A stretch of DNA of 64,000 nucleotides from Pontibacter qinzhouensis. GTDB lineage: Bacteria > Bacteroidota > Bacteroidia > Cytophagales > Hymenobacteraceae. The notes beneath the pieces were generated by a model. The model did not search any database. It was not told where the DNA came from and was given only the letters and a program-made list of their open reading frames with translations. The position numbers and the translations under genes were made by a program. Shown piece after piece: positions 34,819 to 44,549 of the stretch (position 1 is the stretch's first letter; the number at the start of each line of letters is the position of its first letter). Where the stretch lies: NCBI RefSeq assembly GCF_008017455.1, contig NZ_VRTY01000014.1, forward strand, positions 1 to 64,000, in the 5' to 3' direction.

Positions 34819-35904
34819 ATGTCACAGGACCAATTCTCTGAAATCACTACGCTCATCCAACAAGCCAGAAGCAGTGCCCTGAGAGCCGTCAACACAGAGC
34901 TGATCAATCTGTACTGGCAGGTGGGGGAGTACATCAGCAGGCGGATCGCCACCGCCAGTTGGGGCGAGAAAACAGTCGATGAGTTGGCCGCCTACTTAAA
35001 ACGAAACCACCCGGAGCTGAAAGGCTTCAACCGGAGGGGGCTGTACCGTATGAAACAATTCTATGAAACCTACTCCACAAGCGCTTTAGCGCCATCGCCA
35101 GGACCGCAGGCACCGACAGCCGGGGAGCAGGAGGCTCAAATTGTGTCATCGCCAATGACACAATTAGGGTCAAGCAGCCTGAGCGGCAGTGAGCTGGCCA
35201 AAGTAAGCTGGACTCATCACCTGGTGCTGCTGTCACGGGCCAGAACGGAGGAGGAACGGGAGTTTTACCTGCGCCTCTGCATTCAGGAGAAGTACAGTGT
35301 CAAGCAGCTGGAAAGGCAGATCAACAGCGGCGTGTTCGAAAGGGTGATGCTGGGGAACCAGAGCCAGCCGCCGGCGATCAAGGGACTGGACCAGGAGGTG
35401 GTGAATATCTTTAAGGACAGCTATGTCTTTGAGTTTCTGAACCTGCCGGAGCCGCACAGTGAGGGGGTGCTTCAAAAAGCGTTGATCGCCCAGATGAGGA
35501 GCTTCATTCTGGAGCTGGGCAGGGACTTTTTGTTTGTGGGGGAAGAGTACAGGCTTCAGGTCGGGAATAGCGATTTCTATGTAGACCTGCTTTTCTATCA
35601 CCGGGGTTTGCAGTGCCTGGTCGCCTTTGAGCTGAAGGCCGACAAGTTCAAGCCGGAGCATCTGGGGCAGCTTAACTTTTACCTGGAGGCGCTGGACCGG
35701 GACGTGAAGAAGTCGAACGAGAACCCCAGCATCGGCATCCTGCTCTGTAAAGACAGGGACACAGAAGTGGTCGAGTACGCCCTGAGCAGGAATCTATCCC
35801 CGGCCTTGGTGGCCGAGTACAGGACCCAGCTGCCAAATAAGGAGCTGCTCCAGCAAAAACTGCATATGCTGTTTGAGGCAAACCAAGAAGGCAGTGAATT
35901 ATAG
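34819..35904 (+). CDS. DUF1016 family PDDEXK nuclease (YhcG-like)
   Basis: A 361-residue protein. Residues 1-150 form the DUF1016 N-terminal domain (INLYWQVGEYISRRI, LKGFNRRGLYRMKQFYE), with a Pro/Ala/Ser/Gln-rich variable linker near residues 90-125. Residues 180-340 form a PD-(D/E)xK nuclease with FYVDLLFYHRGLQCLVAFELK, supplying the Asp and the Glu-x-Lys of the active site. Such proteins are widespread near restriction and mobile loci; the role is probably DNA processing or defence. ATG at 34819 is preferred over an upstream start at 34792 because it follows the promoter well and opens the known domain. It is an orphan here, with no methylase. Confidence 0.85.
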   Translation: MSQDQFSEITTLIQQARSSALRAVNTELINLYWQVGEYISRRIATASWGEKTVDELAAYLKRNHPELKGFNRRGLYRMKQFYETYSTSALAPSPGPQAPTAGEQEAQIVSSPMTQLGSSSLSGSELAKVSWTHHLVLLSRARTEEEREFYLRLCIQEKYSVKQLERQINSGVFERVMLGNQSQPPAIKGLDQEVVNIFKDSYVFEFLNLPEPHSEGVLQKALIAQMRSFILELGRDFLFVGEEYRLQVGNSDFYVDLLFYHRGLQCLVAFELKADKFKPEHLGQLNFYLEALDRDVKKSNENPSIGILLCKDRDTEVVEYALSRNLSPALVAEYRTQLPNKELLQQKLHMLFEANQEGSEL

Positions 35905-36056
35905 CCAAGTGGCCTGCTTCCTCTAATTCCTCGGTGACTTTGTTTTACATAAAAGCTGTTATGGGCTTTTCCTTTGTCATTATCTTTTTATCATCTGTAG
36001 TGAAGAAAGATAGGCGTCACTAACCAGTTCTGTTTTATTCCATGTAATCTTACAGA

Positions 36057-36087
36057 TTGGACATAAGCCAATTAATGGCTAACTTTG
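36057..36087 (+). promoter_or_regulatory. Promoter of the His-rich protein gene, possibly leaderless
   Basis: TTG at 36057-36059, 20 bp, then TAACTTTG at 36080-36087 fits the Bacteroidetes consensus. The next start codon is at 36092, only 4 bases past the -7 element, so the transcript may begin at or next to the ATG. Confidence 0.55.
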
Positions 36088-36091
36088 AATA

Positions 36092-36493
36092 ATGTCTAAG
36101 AAGGTTGCCCTGCTGCTGCTTACCCTTTTTGCCTATACCCTTGTATTGGTGCATGGTGTTATGCCGCACGAGCATCTTCACCAGACGGACACCAAGGCGC
36201 AGCACCACGCCCACCAAGACCATCCGCATTCCCACGACCATGATGCTCCGGAGGAAAAGGAGAGCCCTTTCAGCCACTACTTCCACTCGGCCGTACAGGG
36301 AGAGCCGCATGTGTCAACCCGACAAAACAACTTAACTTCGGCTCCTCTCTCGGACGCCAGAAGCGAGGAGTTCCTGTTTATCCCTAAGGAACTGGTCGCC
36401 GGCATAGTGCGGAAAAGCGCCTTACACATCATAGGCTTTTCGCCTCCACCACACCAAACCCACCTCCCGCAGCGCGGCCCTCCGGCTGCCTAG
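36092..36493 (+). CDS. His-rich exported protein of a metal efflux locus
   Basis: A 133-residue protein with an N-terminal hydrophobic signal or anchor (residues 4-22). Residues 25-70 are packed with His and Asp/Glu (HEHLHQ, HHAHQDHPHSHDHD), a metal-binding character. It leads the CusCBA-type pump and probably buffers or delivers metal in the periplasm. No exact family is recognised. It has its own promoter. Confidence 0.7.
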   Translation: MSKKVALLLLTLFAYTLVLVHGVMPHEHLHQTDTKAQHHAHQDHPHSHDHDAPEEKESPFSHYFHSAVQGEPHVSTRQNNLTSAPLSDARSEEFLFIPKELVAGIVRKSALHIIGFSPPPHQTHLPQRGPPAA

Positions 36494-36649
36494 CCCATCC
36501 AGTTATCGCTCTTGTCAGATCAGCCGAGGTCTACTAGGCTACGGTCTTTGAGTGCATTTTATGCGTGCGCTTATACTTTACCGTGAATGGCAAAGAGCAC
36601 CCCTTCTTTTAATTAACCCCTGTTTTTACAAAATTAACTTTTAAGCAAA

Positions 36650-36916
36650 ATGAAAAAGGTTCTTTTCTCTATTGCAGCGATGGCGCTGTTTACTTTTGGC
36701 TGCTCTTCTAACACGTCAAGCGAAGAAGGACATGAGCACGGGCCGGACTCCCACCAGCACGAAGGCACTTCAGAAGAGGAGCACGGTCATCCGCATGAAA
36801 GCGACGGTAGCCACCCGCATGAGCAGGAAGAGTTCACTGTAGAGGGCGACTCTGCCGTGACCGAAGCCGCCACGGAAACCCACTCGCACGACGGACAGGG
36901 CGACCACCAGCACTAG
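36650..36916 (+). CDS. Small His/Glu-rich lipoprotein
   Basis: An 88-residue lipoprotein (lipobox TFGC, Cys at residue 18). Nearly the whole mature part is His, Glu, Ser and Gly, with HEHGPDSHQHEG and HGHPHESDGSHPHEQEE. It should bind divalent metals or Cu/Ag loosely. It lies directly before the pump operon. The same His-rich style begins the adaptor subunit, suggesting a shared metal-capture surface. Confidence 0.7.
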   Translation: MKKVLFSIAAMALFTFGCSSNTSSEEGHEHGPDSHQHEGTSEEEHGHPHESDGSHPHEQEEFTVEGDSAVTEAATETHSHDGQGDHQH

Positions 36917-37029
36917 TCTGCTGAACCATTAGTGCGCTACCCGGGGAGTGCGGCAAACAGCCGCATGCTTCCCGGGCAAGCCGCTATGGACTAAATGTAC
37001 ACTTGAGTTACAGTAACATCAGAACTAAC

Positions 37030-38571
37030 ATGTTAAGATCATATGTAAGCCTTATGGCTTTTTGCCTGGTGCTCTTCGCCTCAGGCTGCGGCCAGAATCA
37101 GGAACACGCCCACGACGGGGCAGAAACCGAAGCGGAACACGGCCATCCCCACGGAGACGAACTGGAGCCTGTCTCCTATACCATCTATACCGACAAAACC
37201 GAGCTGTTTGTGGAGTTCAAGCCGCTGATAGTCGGCGAGACTTCCTCCTTTGCGGCACACGTTACGCGCCTCGGTGAAAACTTCACGCCCCTTACGGAGG
37301 GGCAGCTAACCGTCAGCCTCGTGAAAGGCGACAAAGGCATACGGCAGACGGTGCAGGAGCCGCGCTCACCGGGCATCTTTGGTCCGGCGCTCCAGCCCAG
37401 GGAAGCCGGCAGCGGGTATAAACTTATCTTTGACGTCAAGTCAGGGGACTTCACCGACAGGATCGTGATCGACAACTTACAGGTGTACCCGAACGCGGAA
37501 GCCGCGCTGGCCGATACCAAAGAGGCCGACGCTCCGATGGGTGAGGAGGTGCCGTTCCTGAAGGAGCAGGCCTGGAAGGTGGCGTTTGCCACAAAGCAGG
37601 TGACGCCGCAGCCTTTTCACCACATCATCAGAACCTCCGGCCAGATCATGCCGGCCCCGGGAGACGAGCAATCGATCACGGCCAGCGCAAGTGGAGTGGT
37701 CTCTTTGGCTGGTAACGACATCATTGTCGGATCGCCAGTAAAAGCGCGGGAAAGGCTTTTCACCATTTCCGGCGGCGGAGTGGCCGAGGGCAACATCGAT
37801 ACCCGTGTGAGGGAGGCGCGTACAGATTTTCAGCGTGCGCAGGCCGACTACGAGCGTGCAAAGGAATTGGTAAAGGATCAGATCATCTCTCAGCGGGAGT
37901 TTGAAAGGCGCAAGGCCATCTATGAAAATGCGGCGTCGGCTTACCGCACCATTGCCGGTAACTACGGCCCGAAGGGCTTGAGCGTGTCCGCGCCGCAGGG
38001 CGGGTTCATCAAATCCGTGCTGGTCTCTGACGGAGAGTTTGTAGAGGCGGGGCAGCCGCTGGCCAGCATCACGCAGAATGAGCGACTGGTACTGCGAGCG
38101 GAGGTGCCCCAGACGGAGGCTTCCCAATTAGCCAAAGTAAACTCCGCCAGCTTTAAAGTGCCGGGCGGGGAAGTATACGATACCGAAAACCTGAACGGCA
38201 GGCTGCTGGCCTACGGCAAAAGCGCCGGTGCTGACTCCTACCTCATCCCCATCACCTTCGAGATAGCCAACCGTGGCGAACTGGTTCCGGGGTCATTTGT
38301 GGAAGTGTACCTGCGTTCTGCGCCGTTGCCCAATGCCCTGACGGTGCCTGTCAGCGCGATCATGGAAGACCAGGGCACGCACTACGTGTACGTACAGACG
38401 GCGGGAGAGACCTTTGAGAAGCGGGAAGTAAAGCTGGGTGCATCCGACGGCATCAACGTGCAGCTGCTCTCGGGCGTGAAGCCGGGAGAACGGGTGGTGA
38501 CGAAAGGGGCCTACCAGATCAAGCTATCCTCGGCATCGGGTGAGGTGCCGGCCCACGGACACGAACATTAA
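37030..38571 (+). CDS. Heavy-metal RND efflux adaptor (CusB/CzcB type)
   Basis: A 513-residue HlyD/MFP-family adaptor lipoprotein (lipobox FASGC). A His-rich stretch follows (HAHDGAETEAEHGHPHGDE). Then come barrel-sandwich and hairpin regions (FQRAQADYERAKELV, IISQREFERRK) and the beta-barrel domain with VSAPQGGFI. It joins the inner-membrane pump to the outer-membrane channel. ATG at 37030 is chosen over a TTG at 37003. Confidence 0.88.
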   Translation: MLRSYVSLMAFCLVLFASGCGQNQEHAHDGAETEAEHGHPHGDELEPVSYTIYTDKTELFVEFKPLIVGETSSFAAHVTRLGENFTPLTEGQLTVSLVKGDKGIRQTVQEPRSPGIFGPALQPREAGSGYKLIFDVKSGDFTDRIVIDNLQVYPNAEAALADTKEADAPMGEEVPFLKEQAWKVAFATKQVTPQPFHHIIRTSGQIMPAPGDEQSITASASGVVSLAGNDIIVGSPVKARERLFTISGGGVAEGNIDTRVREARTDFQRAQADYERAKELVKDQIISQREFERRKAIYENAASAYRTIAGNYGPKGLSVSAPQGGFIKSVLVSDGEFVEAGQPLASITQNERLVLRAEVPQTEASQLAKVNSASFKVPGGEVYDTENLNGRLLAYGKSAGADSYLIPITFEIANRGELVPGSFVEVYLRSAPLPNALTVPVSAIMEDQGTHYVYVQTAGETFEKREVKLGASDGINVQLLSGVKPGERVVTKGAYQIKLSSASGEVPAHGHEH

Positions 38572-38627
38572 CCACGTAGGGCGAGGACTTTTAAGAGTCT
38601 TGCCCATTCGTATCAAAAAGAGAAGAA

Positions 38628-41600
38628 ATGTTAAATAATATCATAAAGTTTTCGCTGCATAACCGGCTGCTGGTTATCGTGGCCTCCTCGCTGTTACTTG
38701 TCTTCGGCGGGATCACGGCCTCCCGCATGGAGGTGGACGTGTTCCCCGACCTGACGGCCCCGACGGTGGTGGTGCTGACCGAGGCGCATGGCATGGCGCC
38801 GGAGGAAGCCGAGCGGCTGGTGACCTTTCCCATTGAGACAGCTGTCAACGGGGCCACCGACGTGCGCCGCGTGCGTTCTTCCTCCTCTGCCGGCATCTCC
38901 ATCGTGTGGGTGGAGTTTGACTGGGGCACCGACATTTACAAGGCACGGCAGATCGTAACCGAGAAAGTGGCCACCGTGGCCGAGCGCCTGCCGCAGGGCG
39001 TGGGGACTCCCACGCTGGCCCCGCAATCCTCCATCATGGGCGAGATCATGCTCATCAGTGTGACCGGCGACAGCACCAGCCAAATGGACCTGCGCACGCT
39101 TGCCGACTGGAGCATACGTCCGCGGCTGCTGGCCACGGGCGGTGTGTCGCAGGTGGTAGTGATCGGGGGAGAGTATAAACAGTACCAGGTGCTGGCTTCC
39201 CCACAGAAATTAAAGTACTACAATGTGTCGCTGCACGAGTTGCTGCAGGCGGCGGAAGAGGCCAACCAAAACGCGTCGGGCGGCTTTATGCAGGAGTACG
39301 GTAACGAGTATATCGTGCGCGGCATCGGCCGTACCAGCGATCTGGGGGAGCTGGCTAACACGGTGATCAAGGTGAATGGCAACGCGCCTGTACGCATCGG
39401 GGATGTGGCCGCCATTAAGGTGGGCGCGGCCGTGAAGATCGGTGACGGTTCTTTGAAAGGCGAGCCGGCCGTGATCATGACTGTGATGAAGCAGCCCAAC
39501 ACCAACACCCTGGAACTGACAGAGCAGATAGACCAAGCCATAGCCGACCTGGGTCAGAACCTGCCGGAGGACGTGAAGATCAACACCAAGATCTTCCGGC
39601 AGGCAGACTTTATCAATGCCTCCATCAACAACATACAGAAGGTGCTGCTGGAGGGGGCCGTGTTCGTGGTGGTGATCCTGATCCTGTTTTTGATGAACAT
39701 CCGCGCCACTGTCATCTCTCTGCTCGCTATACCCATCTCGCTGATGGCGGCTATCCTTACCCTCAAGTGGCTTGGCTTTTCTATCAATACCATGAGCCTG
39801 GGCGGTATGGCCATCGCCATCGGTGACCTGGTGGACGACGCCATCATCGACGTAGAGAATGTGTTTCGTAGGTTAAAGGAGAATGCGCGAAAACCCGTGG
39901 AGGAGCAGCTGGGTAAATTACAGGTTATCTACGACGCCTCTGTGGAGATACGTTCCTCTGTGATCAACGCCACCTTTATCATTATCGCCGCCTTTGTGCC
40001 GCTCTTCTTCCTTTCCGGCATGGAGGGAAGGCTGCTGGCGCCGCTGGGCATCGCCTTTATCGTGTCGTTATTTGCTTCCCTGATCGTGGCCATCACCCTG
40101 ACGCCGGTGCTGTGCAGCTACATGCTCACCAGCGATAAAATGCTGTTGAAGCAGCACCGTGAAAGCTGGCTGGTGCACCGCCTGAATATTGTCTATGAGC
40201 GGTCGCTGCGAAGCGCCATGCGGCATAAGAAGGCGATTCTAGGAGTTGCGGTGCTGCTGCTGGTGGGGGCACTCTTTGTCATGACCACGCTGGGGCGAAG
40301 TTTCCTGCCGGAGTTCAACGAGGGTTCCCTGGTGATCAGTACCGTCAGCAAGCCGGGAATCTCGCTGGAGGAGAGCAACAAGATCGGAACGCAGGTGGAG
40401 AAAGCGCTGCTGACCGTGCCGGAGATACAAACAACGACCCGCAGGACGGGCAGGGCGGAGCTGGACGAGCACGCGCAAGGGGTGAACGCCTCCGAGATCG
40501 ACGCACCGTTTGTGCTGGAGGACCGCAGCCGCGAAGAGTTTATGGCCGAGGTCAGGGAAAAACTGGCGGGCATTACCGGTGCCAATATCACCATCGGGCA
40601 GCCCATCGGCCACCGCATCGACCACATGCTGTCGGGCACCCGGGCCAACATCGCCATTAAGATATTCGGCCCTGAACTCCCGAAAATGTTCTCCATCGCC
40701 AAGCAGGTGGAGCAACAGGCCAACTCCATTGAGGGGCTAGTCGATGTGAGCGTGGAGCAGCAGATAGAGATTCCGCAGATACAGATCAAGGCAAGGCGCG
40801 ACATGCTGGCCAAGTATGGCATCACCACCGGAGAGTTTGCCGAGTACGTGGACGTGGCCTTTGCTGGGGAAAAGGTGTCTGAGGTATATGAGGGGGCACG
40901 CAGCTTCGACCTGGTGGTGCGCTATGACGAGAGCAGCCGCGGGGAGTTCGAGAAGATGAAGAACGCCCTGATCGATACCCATGACGGGCAGAAGATACCG
41001 CTGCACTACGTAGCGGACGTCGTCTCGACCAGCGGCCCGAACACCATCAACCGGGAGAACGTGCAGCGCAAGACGGTCGTGTCGGCCAACGTAGCCGGCC
41101 GTGACCAGCGCAGCGCTGTGGAGGAATTGCAGGAGAAAATACAGGCGAATGTGGCCCTGCCGGAAGGATACCGCATCGAGTACGGTGGACAGTTTGAGGC
41201 GGAGGAGGAAGCGTCCAGCACACTGCTGTTCGCCTCGCTGCTTTCGCTGCTGGCCATTTACCTGATACTTTTCCATGAGTTCAAGTCCTTTAAACTGTCG
41301 AGCATCATTTTACTAAACCTGCCGCTGGCCCTGATTGGTGGCGTGCTGAGCATTTTCTTCACATCAGGCATCATCAGCATTCCGGCCATCATCGGCTTTA
41401 TCACCCTCTTCGGTATTGCTACGCGAAACGGTATTTTGCTGGTGTCGCATTACCAGTTGCTCTTGCAGCAGGGGCATAGCTTGTATGAGAGCGTGATCAT
41501 TGGCTCCCGGGACAGGCTTAGCCCTATCCTTATGACGGCGCTTACGGCAGGACTGGCGCTTATTCCGCTGGCCCTGGCTGGCGATCTGCCGGGCAACGAG

Positions 41601-41720
41601 ATCCAGAGCCCGATGGCCCAGGTGATCCTGGGCGGTCTGCTCAGCTCGACCTTGCTGAACCTGTTTATTGTGCCGGCGGTGTTCCTGATGTCCAATCAAA
41701 ATGAGAAAGACAATGTATAG
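38628..41720 (+). CDS. Heavy-metal RND efflux pump (CusA/CzcA family)
   Basis: A 1030-residue HME-RND transporter with the normal twelve transmembrane helices and two large periplasmic loops. Conserved motifs include MEVDVFPDLTAPTVVVLTEA near the start, GGMAIAIGDLVDDAIIDVEN in helix 4 with the proton-relay acids, and RTGRAELDEHAQGVN. Metal choice (Cu/Ag or Zn/Co/Cd) cannot be settled by eye. It overlaps the outer-membrane factor gene by 20 bp. Confidence 0.94.
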   Translation: MLNNIIKFSLHNRLLVIVASSLLLVFGGITASRMEVDVFPDLTAPTVVVLTEAHGMAPEEAERLVTFPIETAVNGATDVRRVRSSSSAGISIVWVEFDWGTDIYKARQIVTEKVATVAERLPQGVGTPTLAPQSSIMGEIMLISVTGDSTSQMDLRTLADWSIRPRLLATGGVSQVVVIGGEYKQYQVLASPQKLKYYNVSLHELLQAAEEANQNASGGFMQEYGNEYIVRGIGRTSDLGELANTVIKVNGNAPVRIGDVAAIKVGAAVKIGDGSLKGEPAVIMTVMKQPNTNTLELTEQIDQAIADLGQNLPEDVKINTKIFRQADFINASINNIQKVLLEGAVFVVVILILFLMNIRATVISLLAIPISLMAAILTLKWLGFSINTMSLGGMAIAIGDLVDDAIIDVENVFRRLKENARKPVEEQLGKLQVIYDASVEIRSSVINATFIIIAAFVPLFFLSGMEGRLLAPLGIAFIVSLFASLIVAITLTPVLCSYMLTSDKMLLKQHRESWLVHRLNIVYERSLRSAMRHKKAILGVAVLLLVGALFVMTTLGRSFLPEFNEGSLVISTVSKPGISLEESNKIGTQVEKALLTVPEIQTTTRRTGRAELDEHAQGVNASEIDAPFVLEDRSREEFMAEVREKLAGITGANITIGQPIGHRIDHMLSGTRANIAIKIFGPELPKMFSIAKQVEQQANSIEGLVDVSVEQQIEIPQIQIKARRDMLAKYGITTGEFAEYVDVAFAGEKVSEVYEGARSFDLVVRYDESSRGEFEKMKNALIDTHDGQKIPLHYVADVVSTSGPNTINRENVQRKTVVSANVAGRDQRSAVEELQEKIQANVALPEGYRIEYGGQFEAEEEASSTLLFASLLSLLAIYLILFHEFKSFKLSSIILLNLPLALIGGVLSIFFTSGIISIPAIIGFITLFGIATRNGILLVSHYQLLLQQGHSLYESVIIGSRDRLSPILMTALTAGLALIPLALAGDLPGNEIQSPMAQVILGGLLSSTLLNLFIVPAVFLMSNQNEKDNV

Positions 41721-42897
41721 ATATTTGATAACCAGCCTTTGCCTATACCTGCTTGTTGCGGTGCAGGCAAAGGCACAGCAAACCGTTGCCGGTGTGTTGC
41801 AGCAGGTGGCGGCCAACAACAAAACCCTGCAGGCGGCGGCGCAATACAGCGAAGCCCGGAAGCTGGAGTTTAAAACTGGCCTAAATCCGGAGGACCCTTT
41901 TGTAGAGTATGTCTACTTTAACGGCCAGCCCGCAGAAGCCGGAAACCAGAAGGAGTTTGCTTTGACGCAGCGTATCGACTTCCCAACGGCCTACGGCAGG
42001 AAAAGGCGCGTGGCGAGCCTGCAGGAGGCTCAGGCGGATTACCAGTATGCCCAGCAGCGGCAGAACATTTTGCTGCAGGCCCAGCAAGCCGCGCTCCAAC
42101 TGATCTACCTGAACAAGCAGGCGAGGGAGTTGGAGAAACGCTACCAGGATGTAGAGGCGCTGTACCGCAGGTTTCAGAAAAGCACACGTGCCGGAGAGGG
42201 CAACGTGCTGGACGAGAACAAGGCGCGCATCCGGCTGCTGGACATCCGCGCCACCTTGCAAGCAAACAAGGCCAGGCGTAGGGTGCTGGAGGAAAAACTC
42301 AAAGAGCTAAACGGCGGCCAGCCGGTTGCTCTATCTGATACAGCCTTTGCCGCTATGCCGGCAGTTCCTGCCTTTGAAGTGCTGGACAGTTTGATTGAAG
42401 TATCAGACCCGCGCCTGAAAACGCTGGAGCAGCAAGCAAGGGTGCAGGAGGAGAAGGTGAAGGTGGCCAGGGCACTGGCTCTGCCGAAACTGGAGGGCGG
42501 CTACCGCTACCAAAGTATATTGGGTCAGACGTTCCAGGGGGTGCACGCCGGCATTTCCATCCCGCTTTGGGAGCGCCGCAACACCGTCAGCACGCAGCAG
42601 GCTTACAGCCAGTATGCGCAGGCGCAGCTGGAGGCCGAGCGGGTTTCACACCGGCAGGAGGTAAAGCAGGCATACGAAGAATACCGGGTGCTGCAGGAGT
42701 CGCTGCGCGATTACCAGGAGCTGATGGAAAGGCCGGAGAACCTGCGATTGCTGGAGAAGGCCCTGCGGCTGGGGGAGATCTCGGCCGCCGAGTACTTCAT
42801 GGAGCTCAGCTTTTACTATGACACCTACGACAAATACCTGGAGCTGGAGGCTGAGGCGCAACAGAAGGTAGCGGAACTGCTGCGCTACACGTTGTAG
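41701..42897 (+). CDS. TolC-family outer-membrane efflux channel (CusC/CzcC type)
   Basis: A 398-residue protein with a signal peptide (about residues 1-25, ending AKAQ) and two TolC-type coiled-coil repeats (long helices near 40-190 and 235-395, for example EFALTQRIDFPTAYGRKR). It completes the pump as the exit duct. Start at 41701 overlaps the RND gene by 20 bp; an alternative ATG lies 12 bp downstream. A terminator follows. Confidence 0.88.
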   Translation: MRKTMYRYLITSLCLYLLVAVQAKAQQTVAGVLQQVAANNKTLQAAAQYSEARKLEFKTGLNPEDPFVEYVYFNGQPAEAGNQKEFALTQRIDFPTAYGRKRRVASLQEAQADYQYAQQRQNILLQAQQAALQLIYLNKQARELEKRYQDVEALYRRFQKSTRAGEGNVLDENKARIRLLDIRATLQANKARRRVLEEKLKELNGGQPVALSDTAFAAMPAVPAFEVLDSLIEVSDPRLKTLEQQARVQEEKVKVARALALPKLEGGYRYQSILGQTFQGVHAGISIPLWERRNTVSTQQAYSQYAQAQLEAERVSHRQEVKQAYEEYRVLQESLRDYQELMERPENLRLLEKALRLGEISAAEYFMELSFYYDTYDKYLELEAEAQQKVAELLRYTL

Positions 42898-42953
42898 GGT
42901 TTGGGTAAAGTATAAGCTATTGATATTGTACCCTTGTTGGTATAAATTAGTGA

Positions 42954-42987
42954 GAAGGCAAGGGGATACTCCTTGCCTTCTTTATTT
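42954..42987 (+). terminator. Rho-independent terminator after the RND operon
   Basis: A 10-bp stem, GAAGGCAAGG with CCTTGCCTTC, encloses a 7-base loop and is followed by TTTATTT. It sits 57 bp past the efflux-channel stop. Confidence 0.85.
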
Positions 42988-43075
42988 CTGGAGGTACCTG
43001 TTACAACCTGCTCATTCCTTTTGTACCCTTAACACTGCTGGCCGATTGCATTTTGACTGTAGAAACAATTGAGGC

Positions 43076-44317
43076 TTAGCGGAAAGCTTTTGCGGAGACC
43101 CACTTCTGAAGGTAAGGCAAGGACAGCAACACAAGACTGATAAACACAAGGACGGCCAAAACCGCCCCGACTAAAAAAGTGTACCCTGTGAAGTGAATGC
43201 CTGTGAAACCCGCGATAGGGTAGGCAATCGCCCACCATAAATGCGACCACGCAAAATGGGCGCCGTATACTTTGCCCTGCTGCTCTAAGGGGATATTCTC
43301 GGCAATCAGGATCTGGGAAGGCATCTCGCAAAAGCTCTGGCCTAAGCCAGCAAGAAGCCACAGCATCAGCATGGGCATCAGGGTAACATAGTTAGCGCCT
43401 GCGATGGCCAGCATGAGCAGCAAAGCCCCGGCCATAAGCGACAGAACCTTGTTTCGGGACTTGTCTACCATGCCGACACTAAACGCAGCTATAGTGGCAC
43501 CTATTCCAAAGGAAGCCATCACCCAGCCGTATTCCTTGCTACCCAAATGCAGTCCACCCTCAATGTAGCCAATTGTGTTCACCAGAATGTGCGCCCCTGC
43601 AATGGCAGCGACAAGCTCTATTCCTAATGCGAAGCGCACGGCAGGGTTATGGATCAGCAGCTTGGTGCCGTTGCGTATGCCCTGCCAGGTTGTGGCAGCT
43701 TTTTCGCCGGGTTTTACCCTGGCTTGGGGGGCAATTGCTTTTCGGGGCAGTAAAACGATAAGGACAGCGGCTATTATAAAAGTGGCCGCGTCGATGAAAA
43801 AGATTTGCCGTACACCCAACCAGGCCGCTAATATACCTGCCAAACCCGGGCCCAGCACACCCAGCAACTGCCAGGTGCCGTTTGACAGGGAAATAGCAGC
43901 CGCGTAGTTTTGTTTGTCGGAGATCAGCTGTGGGATAGCTGACTTGTAGGCCGGGTTGAAAAAGGCGTTAAAGACATTCAATAGAAAAATCAAGGTGTAA
44001 ATCTGCCATTCAGCCGTAACAAATGGCAAACAAGCCACGATGGCCATTCTGGCAAAATGTGTTACATAGAGTATCTTTTTCCGGTCCAGCTTATCTGCCA
44101 GAACCCCTGCCAAAGGGGAGAACAGGATAAAGGCGGTGACACGCAATGTCAAGGCGGTTGCCAAGATGGCTGCAGAGCGTTCCTGCCCGAACTGATAGGA
44201 AAGCAGCGCGATGCCCACCCAGGTAATGGCGTCGCCCAACAGGCTGATTGTTTCGGCCAGGTATAACTGTACAAACGGTTTGTTTTTGATTACATCAGAT
44301 AGCCTGTGCGAAGCCAT
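43076..44317 (-). CDS. MFS transporter (EntS/MFS_3-type exporter)
   Basis: A 413-residue major facilitator with twelve predicted helices and the motif-A-like loop LAGVLADKLDRKKIL between helices 2 and 3. The start SHRLSDVIKNKPFVQLYLAE and FDLR-like loops match the MFS_3 group, which includes EntS-type exporters. ATG at 44317 is preferred over the longer open frame to 44401, whose extra residues are not transporter-like. Substrate unknown. Confidence 0.82.
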   Translation of the reverse strand: MASHRLSDVIKNKPFVQLYLAETISLLGDAITWVGIALLSYQFGQERSAAILATALTLRVTAFILFSPLAGVLADKLDRKKILYVTHFARMAIVACLPFVTAEWQIYTLIFLLNVFNAFFNPAYKSAIPQLISDKQNYAAAISLSNGTWQLLGVLGPGLAGILAAWLGVRQIFFIDAATFIIAAVLIVLLPRKAIAPQARVKPGEKAATTWQGIRNGTKLLIHNPAVRFALGIELVAAIAGAHILVNTIGYIEGGLHLGSKEYGWVMASFGIGATIAAFSVGMVDKSRNKVLSLMAGALLLMLAIAGANYVTLMPMLMLWLLAGLGQSFCEMPSQILIAENIPLEQQGKVYGAHFAWSHLWWAIAYPIAGFTGIHFTGYTFLVGAVLAVLVFISLVLLSLPYLQKWVSAKAFR

Positions 44318-44549
44318 GCGTATAGAGTGTTTTGGCTGTAGGTACGCACAAAACCAGAAACAGTCTTGGGAGAGGCTGTAGAACAGGTATCCATTAGACA
44401 TAAGAGGAGTGGGCAGAAGTGGTGTACGGGCTCTTCTGACCCGCCCACTACAGTTTAGGTGGTATAGTTTCTTGTGATAGTTGATGCCAAAGTGAAAGGT
44501 GGGATCAATTACACTGCAAAGCGATGAAGCTATACTTTCCTACATCTCA

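Noticed and set aside
37003-37029. Upstream TTG start for the RND adaptor
   Set aside because: ATG at 37030 begins directly at a normal lipoprotein signal; the extra nine residues are not signal-like.
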